Origin: Croceibacterium soli
GTDB taxonomy: Bacteria > Pseudomonadota > Alphaproteobacteria > Sphingomonadales > Sphingomonadaceae
Length of the DNA stretch: 64,000 nt
Direction: 5' to 3'
Assembly (NCBI RefSeq): GCF_009828065.1
Contig: NZ_WTYK01000002.1
Span: forward strand, 372,001-436,000
The position numbers and the translations under genes are program-made. Shown piece by piece: positions 53,346 through 63,214 of this stretch; the stretch's first letter is position 1; every line of letters begins with the position of its first letter. The notes beneath the pieces were generated by a model, which worked only from the letters and a program-made list of their open reading frames with translations, was not told where the DNA came from and did no database searches.

Positions 53346-54296
53346 ATGGCCGCGGTTATCGCCGTCCCCGCAATGGCCGCCCCGGGCGACTGGCGGGTGG
53401 CCGAGGACCAGGCAAGCACCCCGGCCGCGCCGATGGGCTTCGAGACGCCGGGGGAGAGCTTTCCCGGCTCGGCCTTCTACTACCTGGCCGACGACCCCTA
53501 TGAGCCGCTGCCCGCCGAAGCGCGGATCCGTTCCGACGCAGCGGAGCCGGCCACGCGCTTTTCAAATAGCGCCGTCGTGGCGCCCGGGCAGACTGCCCGC
53601 CCGTTCCTCGCCCGGGGGGGCTGGACCGACCTGGCGCGTGCGCAGCAGTGCCTGACGATGGCGATCTATTACGAAGCCGCCAGCGAATCCGACGCGGGCC
53701 AGCGCGCCGTGGCCCAGGTCGTGCTCAACCGCGTGGCCCATCCGAGCTATCCGAACACGGTCTGCGGAGTCGTTTTCCAGGGCTCCGAACGCACGACCGG
53801 GTGCCAGTTCACTTTCACCTGCGACGGATCGCTCGCCCGCCGGCCCGCCCCAATGTGGTGGGACCGGGCCAGCCGGGTGGCGCGTGCCGCACTGGCGGGC
53901 GCGGTCTACGCGCCTGTGGGCATGGCGACACATTATCATACGGTGCAGGTCCATCCCTACTGGGCGCCCAGCCTGCACCACGTGACCACGATCGGCGCCC
54001 ACCGGTTTTACCGCTGGCCCGGCGCGGCCGGCCAGCAGGCGGCCTTCCGCGCTGCTTATCTCGGCGGCGAACCCGCGGCCGTGCCGCATCCACGCGCCCA
54101 CAGCCGTGCCGTGCCGGCAGTGCTCGCCGGGAGCGACCCGGCATCGATCCCGATCGAGGCCGCCATACCGACGCCTCCAGCCGATGTTCAGGGACCCGGC
54201 ACTGCAGCGCCCACCAGCGACAAGCCGCCCGCCAGCGGTTCGGTCCTGCCGGCATACCAGCGCAGCGGCCAGTGGCTCGATGCGGCGTTAAGGTAA
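53346..54296 (+). CDS. SleB-type cell wall hydrolase
   Basis: An exported peptidoglycan hydrolase of about 316 residues with a Hydrolase_2 (SleB/CwlJ) domain. The core has LTMAIYYEAASESDAGQRAV with the catalytic Glu in YYEAA, VLNRVAHPSYPNTVCGVVFQ and CQFTFTCDG. The later part, HYHTVQVHPYWAPSL, is also typical. Two Cys pairs may form disulfides. The N-terminus after ATG 53346 (AAVIAVPAMAAPG) is a short signal peptide. An Arg-rich upstream stretch in frame has no ATG or GTG after a stop at 53182, so a longer version would need a rare start. The C-terminal 90 residues are Pro/Ala-rich. It diverges from the btu operon. Confidence 0.88.
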   Translation: MAAVIAVPAMAAPGDWRVAEDQASTPAAPMGFETPGESFPGSAFYYLADDPYEPLPAEARIRSDAAEPATRFSNSAVVAPGQTARPFLARGGWTDLARAQQCLTMAIYYEAASESDAGQRAVAQVVLNRVAHPSYPNTVCGVVFQGSERTTGCQFTFTCDGSLARRPAPMWWDRASRVARAALAGAVYAPVGMATHYHTVQVHPYWAPSLHHVTTIGAHRFYRWPGAAGQQAAFRAAYLGGEPAAVPHPRAHSRAVPAVLAGSDPASIPIEAAIPTPPADVQGPGTAAPTSDKPPASGSVLPAYQRSGQWLDAALR

Positions 54297-54409
54297 ACGC
54301 CAAGCGAAGATCCGGAAACCATGATCTCGAACACTCGCTTAGCCGCGCTGCCGTAAGACCAGGGGCATCGGTGCCACGGCAGCTGACCGTAGCGAAAGTC
54401 TGGAGAATC

Positions 54410-54718
54410 ATGAGCATACGTTTCGCCGCCCCGCCCCAGGCGATGTCCGCCAGACTATCCGAAGAGCAAGTCCGCGCCTTCGCGCGCCGCCCGGCGAACG
54501 ACGACCAAGAGGTCGGAGCCGACGAAGCCATGCTGCGCGCCGCCCTTCGCCACTTCGCCGATCACGGGCTCGCCGCAGCAAGTCACGCCAGGCGCCGCGC
54601 CGAAACCGCATTCTTCGCCGGGGATCGGGAAGCTTACCGCTGGTGGCTCGGCATATGCCGGACGCTCGACCGCCGCATGGCGCGGGAACTCGCCACGACA
54701 ACCAAAAACGCGCGCTGA
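54410..54718 (+). CDS. Conserved small hypothetical protein
   Basis: A 102-residue soluble protein starting at ATG 54410 (GGAG 5 nt upstream). It is mostly helical: SARLSEEQVRAFARRPANDD, an Ala/His-rich helix ALRHFADHGLAAASHARRRAE, and AYRWWLGICRTLDRRMAREL. I do not recognise a named family. The RRPANDD segment resembles small regulatory proteins found in sphingomonads, but I cannot assign a role. It is not coupled to either neighbour and is encoded with host-like codon use. Confidence 0.7.
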   Translation: MSIRFAAPPQAMSARLSEEQVRAFARRPANDDQEVGADEAMLRAALRHFADHGLAAASHARRRAETAFFAGDREAYRWWLGICRTLDRRMARELATTTKNAR

Positions 54719-54770
54719 CGGCTCAGAGCAGCACCGCCCAACGGGAGCTAGGTAACAGCCTCGTTAACCA

Positions 54771-56771
54771 ATGGGTGATCTTATGTCCCTAAGGTCGCTC
54801 GCGAGGAGCAGTTCTATCAAGCGCCTGAGCACAATAATCGAGGGCTACCTCGGCTGCGACAGCCAAGACGAGCTTGTCAGGCGCAAGCTGGTGGCATCGC
54901 TTTATGCGCAGCCCGCCAGTCTCATCTTCGGCGCGCTGGCCGGCATCGCGACGGCCGTCACTGCAGCGGTGCTAACCGAACATCCGCTGCTAATCGCAAG
55001 CGCCGGCATCCTCATCATCGTCGCGGTCGCTCGCGTGATCGCGACGCTATGGTTCCGGCAGGACAGTGAGAGTGAAAGGGGCGACACTCACTCACTGGAC
55101 CTCGTATTCCAGCTCGGCGCCCTGAGCTTCGCGCTGCTCGGCGGTATTGTGGGGGCTCTTACCCTTCTCGTCGGCAACGTCGCGCACCTCCCGACACTGA
55201 CGGTCAGCTATGCGCTCGTCTACGGCGTCAGTATCGCCGCGCGCAATGCCGGGCGGCCGGTCATGGCGATGGGACAGTTGCTGTTCGCAAGCGTTCCGGT
55301 CCTCGTCGCCTGTCTCCTGGTCGGCGGCGCTCCGCTCTATGTCTTCGCAGCCATCCTGGTCATGCTCATCCTCGGGATGACTTCGATCACCCGGAATGTC
55401 TTCGAGGTTCTGCGCGAGCAGATCATTGCCGCGAAGGCGAGTGCCACGATGGCCGACCAGATGCGCGAGCAGGCGCGGACCGATGTGGTCACCGGGCTGC
55501 TCAACCGCGCGGGCCTGAACCATGCCCTGGTCGAGCAAATGATGAAGCTGCCCCAAGGCCGCAGCCTGGCGCTGTTCTGGCTGGACCTCGACAGATTCAA
55601 GGAAGTCAACGACACCCTGGGGCATGCGATCGGCGACGGGGTGCTCGCCGAAGTCGCCAAGCGCCTGATCGACACCGTGCCGGAAGGCGCGACCGTCGCC
55701 CGCTTCGGCGGGGACGAATTCGTCGCCGCCTGCATCGTCGACGATCGCGCGCAGTGCGAGCAGCTTGCCAGCGCGATGATCTGCGACCTCTCGCGCCCGT
55801 TCCGCATCTCCGGCCATCGCATCGGCACCGGCGCCTCGATGGGCGTGGCGCTGCTGCCCGACGACGGGCCGGACATCGAAACCGTGATGCAGAGCGCGGA
55901 CCTGGCGCTCTATCACGCCAAAGTCGGCGGCCGGAACCAGCTGCGCTTCTTCGACCCTTCGATGACCCGCGACCTCGTGCGCAAGAAGGAGATCGAGACC
56001 GAGCTGCGCTCCGCCATCCTGCGCGACGAGTTGTCGATCTTCTTCCAGCCGATCGTCGATCTGAAGACCGGCCGGATCCGCACGTTCGAAGCCCTCGTCC
56101 GCTGGTTCCATCCTGAAAAAGGCGAGCTTCGGCCGGACGAGTTCATCCCCGTCGCGGAAGAGACCGGCGTTATCATCACGCTCGGCAACTGGATCACCGC
56201 GCAGGCCGCCAAGGCCGCGGCGCAGTGGCCGGACGACGTGACCCTGGCGGTGAACCTCTCCCCCCTGCAGATCCGCGCGCCCGGGGCCGCTCTCGGCATC
56301 CTCAACGCCTTGCGCGACGCAGGGCTGCCGCCCCACCGCCTCGAGCTGGAAGTCACCGAAAGCCTGTTCATGGACGACAGCGAGAACACCGCGCGCTTCA
56401 TGCAGGAGCTTTCGGCCGCGGGCGTAAACTTCGCTCTCGACGACTTCGGCACGGGTTACTCCTCGCTCGGCTACATCAACAACTTCCCATTCAAGAAGAT
56501 CAAGGTCGACCGCAGCTTCGTGTCCGGTCCGCACATCGGCCGGAAGAGCGACGCGATCATCCGCGCCGTGGCCGAAATGGGATCGACTCTTGAAATGGAG
56601 ATCGTCGCCGAGGGGCTGGAGACCGTGGAGCAGGTCCAGGCCGTCAGCGCGGCCGGCTGCACCTTGGGTCAGGGCTACTACTTCAGCCGTGCCGTCCCCG
56701 ATTTCCTCGCCGCCATGCTGCTGGCGCAGGAGCGCGACGGCCTGGATACGGGTAAACGCCTCGCGAGCTAG
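54771..56771 (+). CDS. Membrane GGDEF-EAL c-di-GMP turnover protein
   Basis: A 666-residue inner-membrane protein that may make and/or degrade cyclic di-GMP. The first 220 residues hold about five or six membrane helices. The GGDEF domain (about 235-395) has DLDRFKEVNDTLGHAIGD and an intact RFGGDEF active site. The EAL domain (about 410-655) has FEALVRW, AVNLSPLQ, ELEVTES, DDFGTGYSSLGY, KVDRSFV and AEGLET, the residues expected for an active phosphodiesterase. Both domains look catalytic, so the net direction cannot be told from sequence. ATG 54783 is an alternative start. It is monocistronic, upstream of the mdh promoter region. Confidence 0.94.
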   Translation: MGDLMSLRSLARSSSIKRLSTIIEGYLGCDSQDELVRRKLVASLYAQPASLIFGALAGIATAVTAAVLTEHPLLIASAGILIIVAVARVIATLWFRQDSESERGDTHSLDLVFQLGALSFALLGGIVGALTLLVGNVAHLPTLTVSYALVYGVSIAARNAGRPVMAMGQLLFASVPVLVACLLVGGAPLYVFAAILVMLILGMTSITRNVFEVLREQIIAAKASATMADQMREQARTDVVTGLLNRAGLNHALVEQMMKLPQGRSLALFWLDLDRFKEVNDTLGHAIGDGVLAEVAKRLIDTVPEGATVARFGGDEFVAACIVDDRAQCEQLASAMICDLSRPFRISGHRIGTGASMGVALLPDDGPDIETVMQSADLALYHAKVGGRNQLRFFDPSMTRDLVRKKEIETELRSAILRDELSIFFQPIVDLKTGRIRTFEALVRWFHPEKGELRPDEFIPVAEETGVIITLGNWITAQAAKAAAQWPDDVTLAVNLSPLQIRAPGAALGILNALRDAGLPPHRLELEVTESLFMDDSENTARFMQELSAAGVNFALDDFGTGYSSLGYINNFPFKKIKVDRSFVSGPHIGRKSDAIIRAVAEMGSTLEMEIVAEGLETVEQVQAVSAAGCTLGQGYYFSRAVPDFLAAMLLAQERDGLDTGKRLAS

Positions 56772-56879
56772 CGACCGCCAAGGGCGGTTTGCCGCAGTTA
56801 TCGCTATTGCGAACTGATTGCAAAGATAGTTCCCACCTGCCGCACTTTATCGGTTGCCATGATTTGGGTGCACGCTTAG

Positions 56880-57941
<1,062 letters not shown>

Positions 57942-57950
57942 ACGTCGTCC

Positions 57951-58030
57951 CGGCCATCGCGCCGGGACCGCTGCCCTCCGGGCGCAGCGCAAGTGGACAG
58001 CGATCCCGGACCGGCTCCGGGATGACGAAG
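57951..58030. repeat. Palindromic repeat between mdh and sucD
   Basis: CCCGGCCATCGCGCCGGGA and GATCCCGGACCGGCTCCGGGATGACG are two self-complementary segments in the 103-bp gap. The second is of the same class as GATCCCGGATCAAGTCCGGGAT at about 19.9 kb. It may split the transcript. Confidence 0.75.
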
Positions 58031-58044
58031 GGAAGACCAAGCGA

Positions 58045-58935
58045 ATGAGCATTCTCGTCGACCGGAACACCAAGGTCATCACCCAGGGCATGACCGGCGA
58101 TACCGGAACGTTCCATACGCAGCAGGCGCTTGACTACGGCACGCAGATGGTCGCCGGCGTGACCCCGGGCAAAGGCGGACAGACGCACATCGGGCTGCCG
58201 GTGTTCGACACCGTTGCCGAAGCGAAGCACGCCACCGGCGCCACCGCCAGCGTGATCTACGTTCCGCCGCCCTTCGCCGCGGACTCGATCCTCGAAGCCA
58301 TCGACGCCGAGATCGAGCTGATCGTGGCGATCACCGAAGGCATTCCGGTGCTCGACATGGTGCGCGTGAAGCGCGCGCTTGCCGGCTCCAGCTCGCGCCT
58401 GATCGGGCCGAACTGCCCCGGCGTCCTCACGCCCGGCGAATGCAAGATCGGCATCATGCCCGGCTCGATCTTCAAGAAGGGCACCGTCGGCGTCGTCAGC
58501 CGCTCCGGCACGCTGACGTACGAAGCAGTGCACCAGACCACCGCCGTCGGCCTCGGCCAGACCACCGCGGTCGGCATCGGCGGGGACCCGGTCAACGGCA
58601 CCAACTTCATCGACGTGCTGGAACTGTTCCTCAAGGACGACGAGACAAAGTCGATCATCATGATCGGCGAGATCGGCGGCAGCGCCGAGGAAGAAGCGGC
58701 CCAGTTCATCAAGGACGAAGCCAAGCGTGGCCGCTCCAAGCCGATGGTCGGCTTCATCGCCGGGCGCACCGCCCCTCCGGGCCGCCGCATGGGCCATGCC
58801 GGGGCGATCGTCTCCGGCGGCCAGGGCGGCGCGGACGACAAGATCGCGGCGATGGAAGAAGCGGGCATCCGCGTCGCCGCCTCGCCCAGCGAACTTGGCA
58901 CCACTCTCGACGCGCTGCTGAAGGAACTGGCGTAA
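58045..58935 (+). CDS. sucD: Succinyl-CoA synthetase alpha subunit
   Basis: The alpha subunit of ADP/GDP-forming succinyl-CoA ligase, which carries the phospho-histidine. The 296-residue protein has [18 protein letters not shown] and TPGKGG (CoA-binding), [14 protein letters not shown], and the active His in [12 protein letters not shown]. Usual length. Its obligate partner SucC (beta subunit) is not next to it. In many alphaproteobacteria the order is mdh-sucC-sucD-odhA, so here sucC must be elsewhere on the chromosome. Confidence 0.97.
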   Translation: MSILVDRNTKVITQGMTGDTGTFHTQQALDYGTQMVAGVTPGKGGQTHIGLPVFDTVAEAKHATGATASVIYVPPPFAADSILEAIDAEIELIVAITEGIPVLDMVRVKRALAGSSSRLIGPNCPGVLTPGECKIGIMPGSIFKKGTVGVVSRSGTLTYEAVHQTTAVGLGQTTAVGIGGDPVNGTNFIDVLELFLKDDETKSIIMIGEIGGSAEEEAAQFIKDEAKRGRSKPMVGFIAGRTAPPGRRMGHAGAIVSGGQGGADDKIAAMEEAGIRVAASPSELGTTLDALLKELA

Positions 58936-58984
58936 GCCGGCGCCCGTTAGCCGTCCGTCCCTTCCCTCCTCGAGTCCTCCACAC

Positions 58985-61834
58985 ATGGGTAACGAAGCGC
59001 AGAATTTCCTTCCCGAGCTGACCGGCCAGGACGGGCCGCAGCCGGGGCCGAGCTGGCGGAACGCAAGCTGGCCGCTCGTCGGCGGCGGGGACGATCTGAC
59101 CAATGCGCTCGATCCCACGACGCTGAAGATCGCGGTCCAGCAGGCCGCGGCCAAGGCCGGCAAGCCGGTGGACGACGGCGCGATCGAGCAGGCGGCGGCA
59201 GATTCGATCCGCGCCATGCTGCTGATCCGCACCTACCGCGTGCGCGGCCACCTGGCGGCCGATCTCGATCCGCTCGGCCTTTCGCAGCGCGAACTGCCCG
59301 ACGATCTCAAGCTCGAATGGCACGGCTTCACCGGCGAAGCGCTGGAGCGCGAGGTCTACATCGGCGGCACGCTGGGGATCGACTGGATCACGCCCTGCAA
59401 GCTGGTGGAGATCCTGCGCAAGAACTACTGCGGCCACGTCGGCCTCGAATACATGCATATCGCCGACGTGGAGGAACGCCGCTTCCTGCAGGAGCGGATC
59501 GAAGGTCCCGACAAGGTCATCACCTTCACGCCGGAAGGCAAGAAGGCGATCCTCCAGGCGGTGATCCGCGGCGAGGAATACGAGAAGTTCCTCGGCAAGA
59601 AGTACGTCGGCACCAAGCGCTTCGGGCTCGACGGCGGCGAGGCGATGATTCCGGCGCTTGAGGCGGTGATCAAGTACGGCGGCGCGCTCGGCGTTCGCGA
59701 GATCGTCTACGGCATGGCCCACCGCGGCCGGCTGAACGTGCTCGCCAACGTTATGGCGAAGCCCTACCGCGTGATCTTCCACGAATTCTCCGGCGGTTCC
59801 GCCAACCCCGACGATGTCGGCGGCTCCGGCGACGTGAAGTATCACCTCGGCACCAGCACCGACCGCGAGTTCGACGGCATCAAGGTGCACATGAGCCTGG
59901 TGCCGAACCCGAGCCATCTTGAGGCGGTCGACCCGGTCGTGCTCGGCAAGGTGCGGGCGCAGCAGGCCACCCGCGAGGACCTGGCCAAACACCAGGAAGT
60001 GCTGCCGGTCCTGATCCACGGCGACGCGGCCTTCGCCGGCCAGGGCATCGTCTGGGAGTGCCTCGGCTTCTCCGGCGTGCGCGGCTACAACACCGGCGGC
60101 TGCATCCACTTCGTCATCAACAACCAGATCGGCTTCACCACGAGCCCGCAGTTCGCGCGCAGCTCGCCCTACCCGTCCGACGTGGCCAAGGGCGTTCAAG
60201 CACCGATTCTGCACGTCAACGGCGACGATCCCGAAGCGGTCACTTTCGCCTGCAAGCTGGCGATCGAATACCGCCAGCAGTTCAAGCGCGATATCGTGAT
60301 CGACATGTGGTGCTACCGCCGGTTCGGCCACAACGAAGGCGACGAACCGAGCTTCACCCAGCCGCTGATGTACGAGCGCATCCGCAAGCATCCGCGGGTC
60401 TCCGACATCTATTCGGAGCGGCTCAAGGCCGAAGGGGTGATCGATGCCGGAGTGGCTCCGGCTGTCCGCGCCGAGTTCACCGACCTGCTCGAGCGCGAGT
60501 TCGAGGCCGGCAAGAGCTACGTGCCCAACGAAGTCGACTGGTTCGCCGGCCGCTGGAGCGGGCTGCACAAGCCGGCCGATCCGGAAACCGCACGGCGCAA
60601 CGTCCACACGGCGATCGAACGCAAGCTGTTCGACAGCCTCGGCCGCACGCTGACGACCGTCCCCGAAGGGCTCAACATCCACAAGACCCTGGCCCGGGTG
60701 ATCGAAGCCAAGCGGCAGATGTTCGAAAGCGGCGAAGGCTTCGACTGGGCAACGGCCGAGGCGCTCGCCTTCGGCAGCCTCGTCACCGAAGGGTTCGGCG
60801 TGCGCCTGTCGGGCCAGGATTCCGGCCGCGGCACCTTCAGCCAGCGGCACGCGATGTGGATCGACCAGCAGGACGAGCGCAAGTACATCCCGCTGACGAC
60901 CCTGCCGCACGGCAAGTTCGAGGTCTACGACAGCCCGCTGTCGGAATACGGCGTGCTCGGCTTCGAATACGGCTTCTCGCTGGCCGATCCCAAGACCCTG
61001 GTGTGCTGGGAAGCGCAGTTCGGCGACTTCGCCAACGGCGCGCAGATCATCATCGACCAGTTCATCGCCGCGGGCGAAGCCAAGTGGCTGCGGGCCAACG
61101 GCCTGGTGATGCTGCTGCCCCATGGTTACGAGGGCCAGGGCCCCGAGCACAGCTCCGCGCGGCTGGAGCGGTTCCTGCAGCTTTGCGCCAACGACAACAT
61201 CCAGGTGTGCAACATCACCAGCCCGGCGAACTACTTCCACGTTCTCCGCCGGCAGATGCTGCGGCCGTTCCGCAAGCCGCTGATCATCATGACGCCCAAG
61301 AGCCTGCTGCGCCACCCGCAGGCCAAGAGCAGCTGCGACAAGTTCCTGGGCGAAAGCCACTTCATGCGCATCCTCTCCGACAAGCGCGAGATCGCCGACA
61401 AGGATGTCCGCCGCCTCGTCCTCTGCTCGGGCAAAGTCGCTTACGACCTGATGGAGAAGCGCGACGAGGAAGACCTGAAGAACGTCTCGATCGTGCGGCT
61501 GGAGCAGCTCTACCCGTTCCCGGGCGAGCCGCTGGCCGTGCGCCTCAAGCGGATGACCAATCTGCAGGAGGTCGTCTGGTGCCAGGAAGAGCCGAAGAAC
61601 AACGGCGCCTGGTTCTTCGTGGAGAACCAGATCGAGGACGCGCTGATCGCCGCCGGGCACGATGGCATGCGGGCGAAGTACGCCGGGCGCGAGGTTTCCG
61701 CCTCGCCCGCCACGGGCCTCGCCAGCCGCCACAAAGTGCAGCAGGAAGCGCTCGTTTCGATCGCCCTTGGCATTGCCGACAGCGGCGACGCGCGGCGGGA
61801 CCCGAACATCGGCAAGAACGCCGGAGGAAAGTGA
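58985..61834 (+). CDS. sucA: 2-oxoglutarate dehydrogenase E1 component
   Basis: Thiamine-diphosphate enzyme that decarboxylates 2-oxoglutarate and transfers the succinyl group to E2. The 949-residue protein has the N-terminal E2-binding region followed by GMAHRGRLNVLAN, VPNPSHLEAVDPVV, GDAAFAGQGIVWE (TPP site), NNQIGFTTSP, YRRFGHNEGDEPSFTQP, RGTFSQRHAM and GYEGQGPEHSSARLERFLQL. Typical length for alphaproteobacterial OdhA. It lies 49 bp after sucD and 3 bp before sucB. Confidence 0.97.
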   Translation: MGNEAQNFLPELTGQDGPQPGPSWRNASWPLVGGGDDLTNALDPTTLKIAVQQAAAKAGKPVDDGAIEQAAADSIRAMLLIRTYRVRGHLAADLDPLGLSQRELPDDLKLEWHGFTGEALEREVYIGGTLGIDWITPCKLVEILRKNYCGHVGLEYMHIADVEERRFLQERIEGPDKVITFTPEGKKAILQAVIRGEEYEKFLGKKYVGTKRFGLDGGEAMIPALEAVIKYGGALGVREIVYGMAHRGRLNVLANVMAKPYRVIFHEFSGGSANPDDVGGSGDVKYHLGTSTDREFDGIKVHMSLVPNPSHLEAVDPVVLGKVRAQQATREDLAKHQEVLPVLIHGDAAFAGQGIVWECLGFSGVRGYNTGGCIHFVINNQIGFTTSPQFARSSPYPSDVAKGVQAPILHVNGDDPEAVTFACKLAIEYRQQFKRDIVIDMWCYRRFGHNEGDEPSFTQPLMYERIRKHPRVSDIYSERLKAEGVIDAGVAPAVRAEFTDLLEREFEAGKSYVPNEVDWFAGRWSGLHKPADPETARRNVHTAIERKLFDSLGRTLTTVPEGLNIHKTLARVIEAKRQMFESGEGFDWATAEALAFGSLVTEGFGVRLSGQDSGRGTFSQRHAMWIDQQDERKYIPLTTLPHGKFEVYDSPLSEYGVLGFEYGFSLADPKTLVCWEAQFGDFANGAQIIIDQFIAAGEAKWLRANGLVMLLPHGYEGQGPEHSSARLERFLQLCANDNIQVCNITSPANYFHVLRRQMLRPFRKPLIIMTPKSLLRHPQAKSSCDKFLGESHFMRILSDKREIADKDVRRLVLCSGKVAYDLMEKRDEEDLKNVSIVRLEQLYPFPGEPLAVRLKRMTNLQEVVWCQEEPKNNGAWFFVENQIEDALIAAGHDGMRAKYAGREVSASPATGLASRHKVQQEALVSIALGIADSGDARRDPNIGKNAGGK

Positions 61835-61837
61835 CGC

Positions 61838-63100
61838 ATGGCCAGTGAAGTGAAAGTCCCCACCCTCGGCGAATCCGTGACCGAGGCGACGATCGGCGAA
61901 TGGCTGAAGCAGCCGGGCGACAAAGTTGCCCTCGACGAGCCGATCGCCAGCCTCGAGACCGACAAAGTCGCGGTCGAGGTCCCCTCCCCCGTTTCCGGCG
62001 TGATGGGCGCGCACAAGGTCAGCGTCGGCGACACGGTCGAAGTCGGCGCCGTGATCGCGGTGATCGAGAACGAGACCGCCGCCGGTGAATCGACCCAGGT
62101 CGAGCCGCGCGAACGCGTCGAGACCGAAGGCGTGCAGGAGCGCGCAGCGGGCGAGGAGCTCGAAGACCCGCCCAAGGACGACGAGCACCACGACCATGCG
62201 ACGACGCTTTCCCCCTCTGTCCGCCGCGCGGTTCTCGAGCACGGCGTCGATCCGACCCAGATCAAGGGCACCGGCAAGGACGGGCGGCTGACCAAGGAAG
62301 ACGTTCTCTCCGCCGCCAAGGCCAAGAAGGACAGCCCCGCTCCCTCCGTCTCGAAGGAAGCGCCGGCCCCTTCCCCGGCACCTTCCGCCGCTGGCGGGGA
62401 GCGCCGCAGCGAACGGGTCAAGATGACCCGCATGCGCCAGACGATCGCCCGCCGCCTCAAGAGCGCGCAGGAAGAAGCCGCGCTGCTGACCACGTTCAAC
62501 GATGTCGACATGACCGCGGTGATCGAGGCGCGCGAAGCCTACAAGGACCTGTTCGCCAAGAAGCACGGCATCAAGCTCGGCTTCATGAGCTTCTTCGCCA
62601 AGGCGAGCTGCCTGGCGCTGAAGGACATCCCCGCCGCCAACGCCTATCTCGAAGGCGATGAGATCGTCTATCACGATTACGTCGATATCTCGGTGGCGGT
62701 CAGTGCGCCCAACGGCCTGGTCGTGCCAGTGGTGCGGGACGCGGACAGCAAGAGCTTCGCGCGGATCGAACTCGATATCGCCGACTTCGGCGCGCGCGCC
62801 AAGGACGGGACGCTGACCATGCAGGACATGCAGGGCGGCACGTTCACCATCTCCAACGGCGGCGTGTTCGGCAGCCTGATGAGCACCCCGATCATCAACC
62901 CGCCGCAGAGCGCGGTCCTGGGCCTGCACCGGATCGAGGATCGCCCGGTCGCGGTGAACGGGCAGGTCGTGATCAAGCCGATGATGTACATCGCCCTGTC
63001 TTACGACCACCGCATCATCGACGGCCGCGAGGCTGTGACCGCACTCAAGATCATCAAGGACGCGATCGAGGATCCGATGCGGATGCTGATCGACTTGTAA
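61838..63100 (+). CDS. sucB: Dihydrolipoamide succinyltransferase (E2 of 2-oxoglutarate dehydrogenase)
   Basis: Core acyltransferase of the complex that passes succinyl to CoA. The 420-residue protein has one lipoyl domain (lipoyl Lys in [14 protein letters not shown]), an acidic/His linker ([13 protein letters not shown]), a peripheral-subunit-binding domain ([21 protein letters not shown]) and a catalytic domain. In the latter, [12 protein letters not shown] holds the catalytic His and [15 protein letters not shown] is a family motif. It starts 3 bp after sucA and is followed by lpdA after a repeat. Confidence 0.97.
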   Translation: MASEVKVPTLGESVTEATIGEWLKQPGDKVALDEPIASLETDKVAVEVPSPVSGVMGAHKVSVGDTVEVGAVIAVIENETAAGESTQVEPRERVETEGVQERAAGEELEDPPKDDEHHDHATTLSPSVRRAVLEHGVDPTQIKGTGKDGRLTKEDVLSAAKAKKDSPAPSVSKEAPAPSPAPSAAGGERRSERVKMTRMRQTIARRLKSAQEEAALLTTFNDVDMTAVIEAREAYKDLFAKKHGIKLGFMSFFAKASCLALKDIPAANAYLEGDEIVYHDYVDISVAVSAPNGLVVPVVRDADSKSFARIELDIADFGARAKDGTLTMQDMQGGTFTISNGGVFGSLMSTPIINPPQSAVLGLHRIEDRPVAVNGQVVIKPMMYIALSYDHRIIDGREAVTALKIIKDAIEDPMRMLIDL

Positions 63101-63109
63101 GTTTTCATC

Positions 63110-63192
63110 CAAGTTCGTGGTTCGACAGGCTCACCACGAACGGCAACGTCAGGGCACCCCATTTGCCGTTCGCCCTGAGCCTGTCGAAGGGC
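63110..63192. repeat. Palindromic repeat between sucB and lpdA
   Basis: GTTCGTGGTTCGACAGGCTC followed by ACCACGAACGG, then CCGTTCGCCCTGAGCCTGTCGAAGGGCGG, an inverted pair of the 'TTCGACAGGCTCA' class also present at 25, 28.5 and 31.4 kb. It interrupts an otherwise tightly packed operon. Confidence 0.88.
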
Positions 63193-63214
63193 GGACCCGC
63201 ACGACGGAGGCCAA

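Noticed and set aside
58754-63112. 1452-residue minus-strand open frame across sucD, sucA and sucB
   Set aside because: Shadow of three secure TCA genes on the plus strand.
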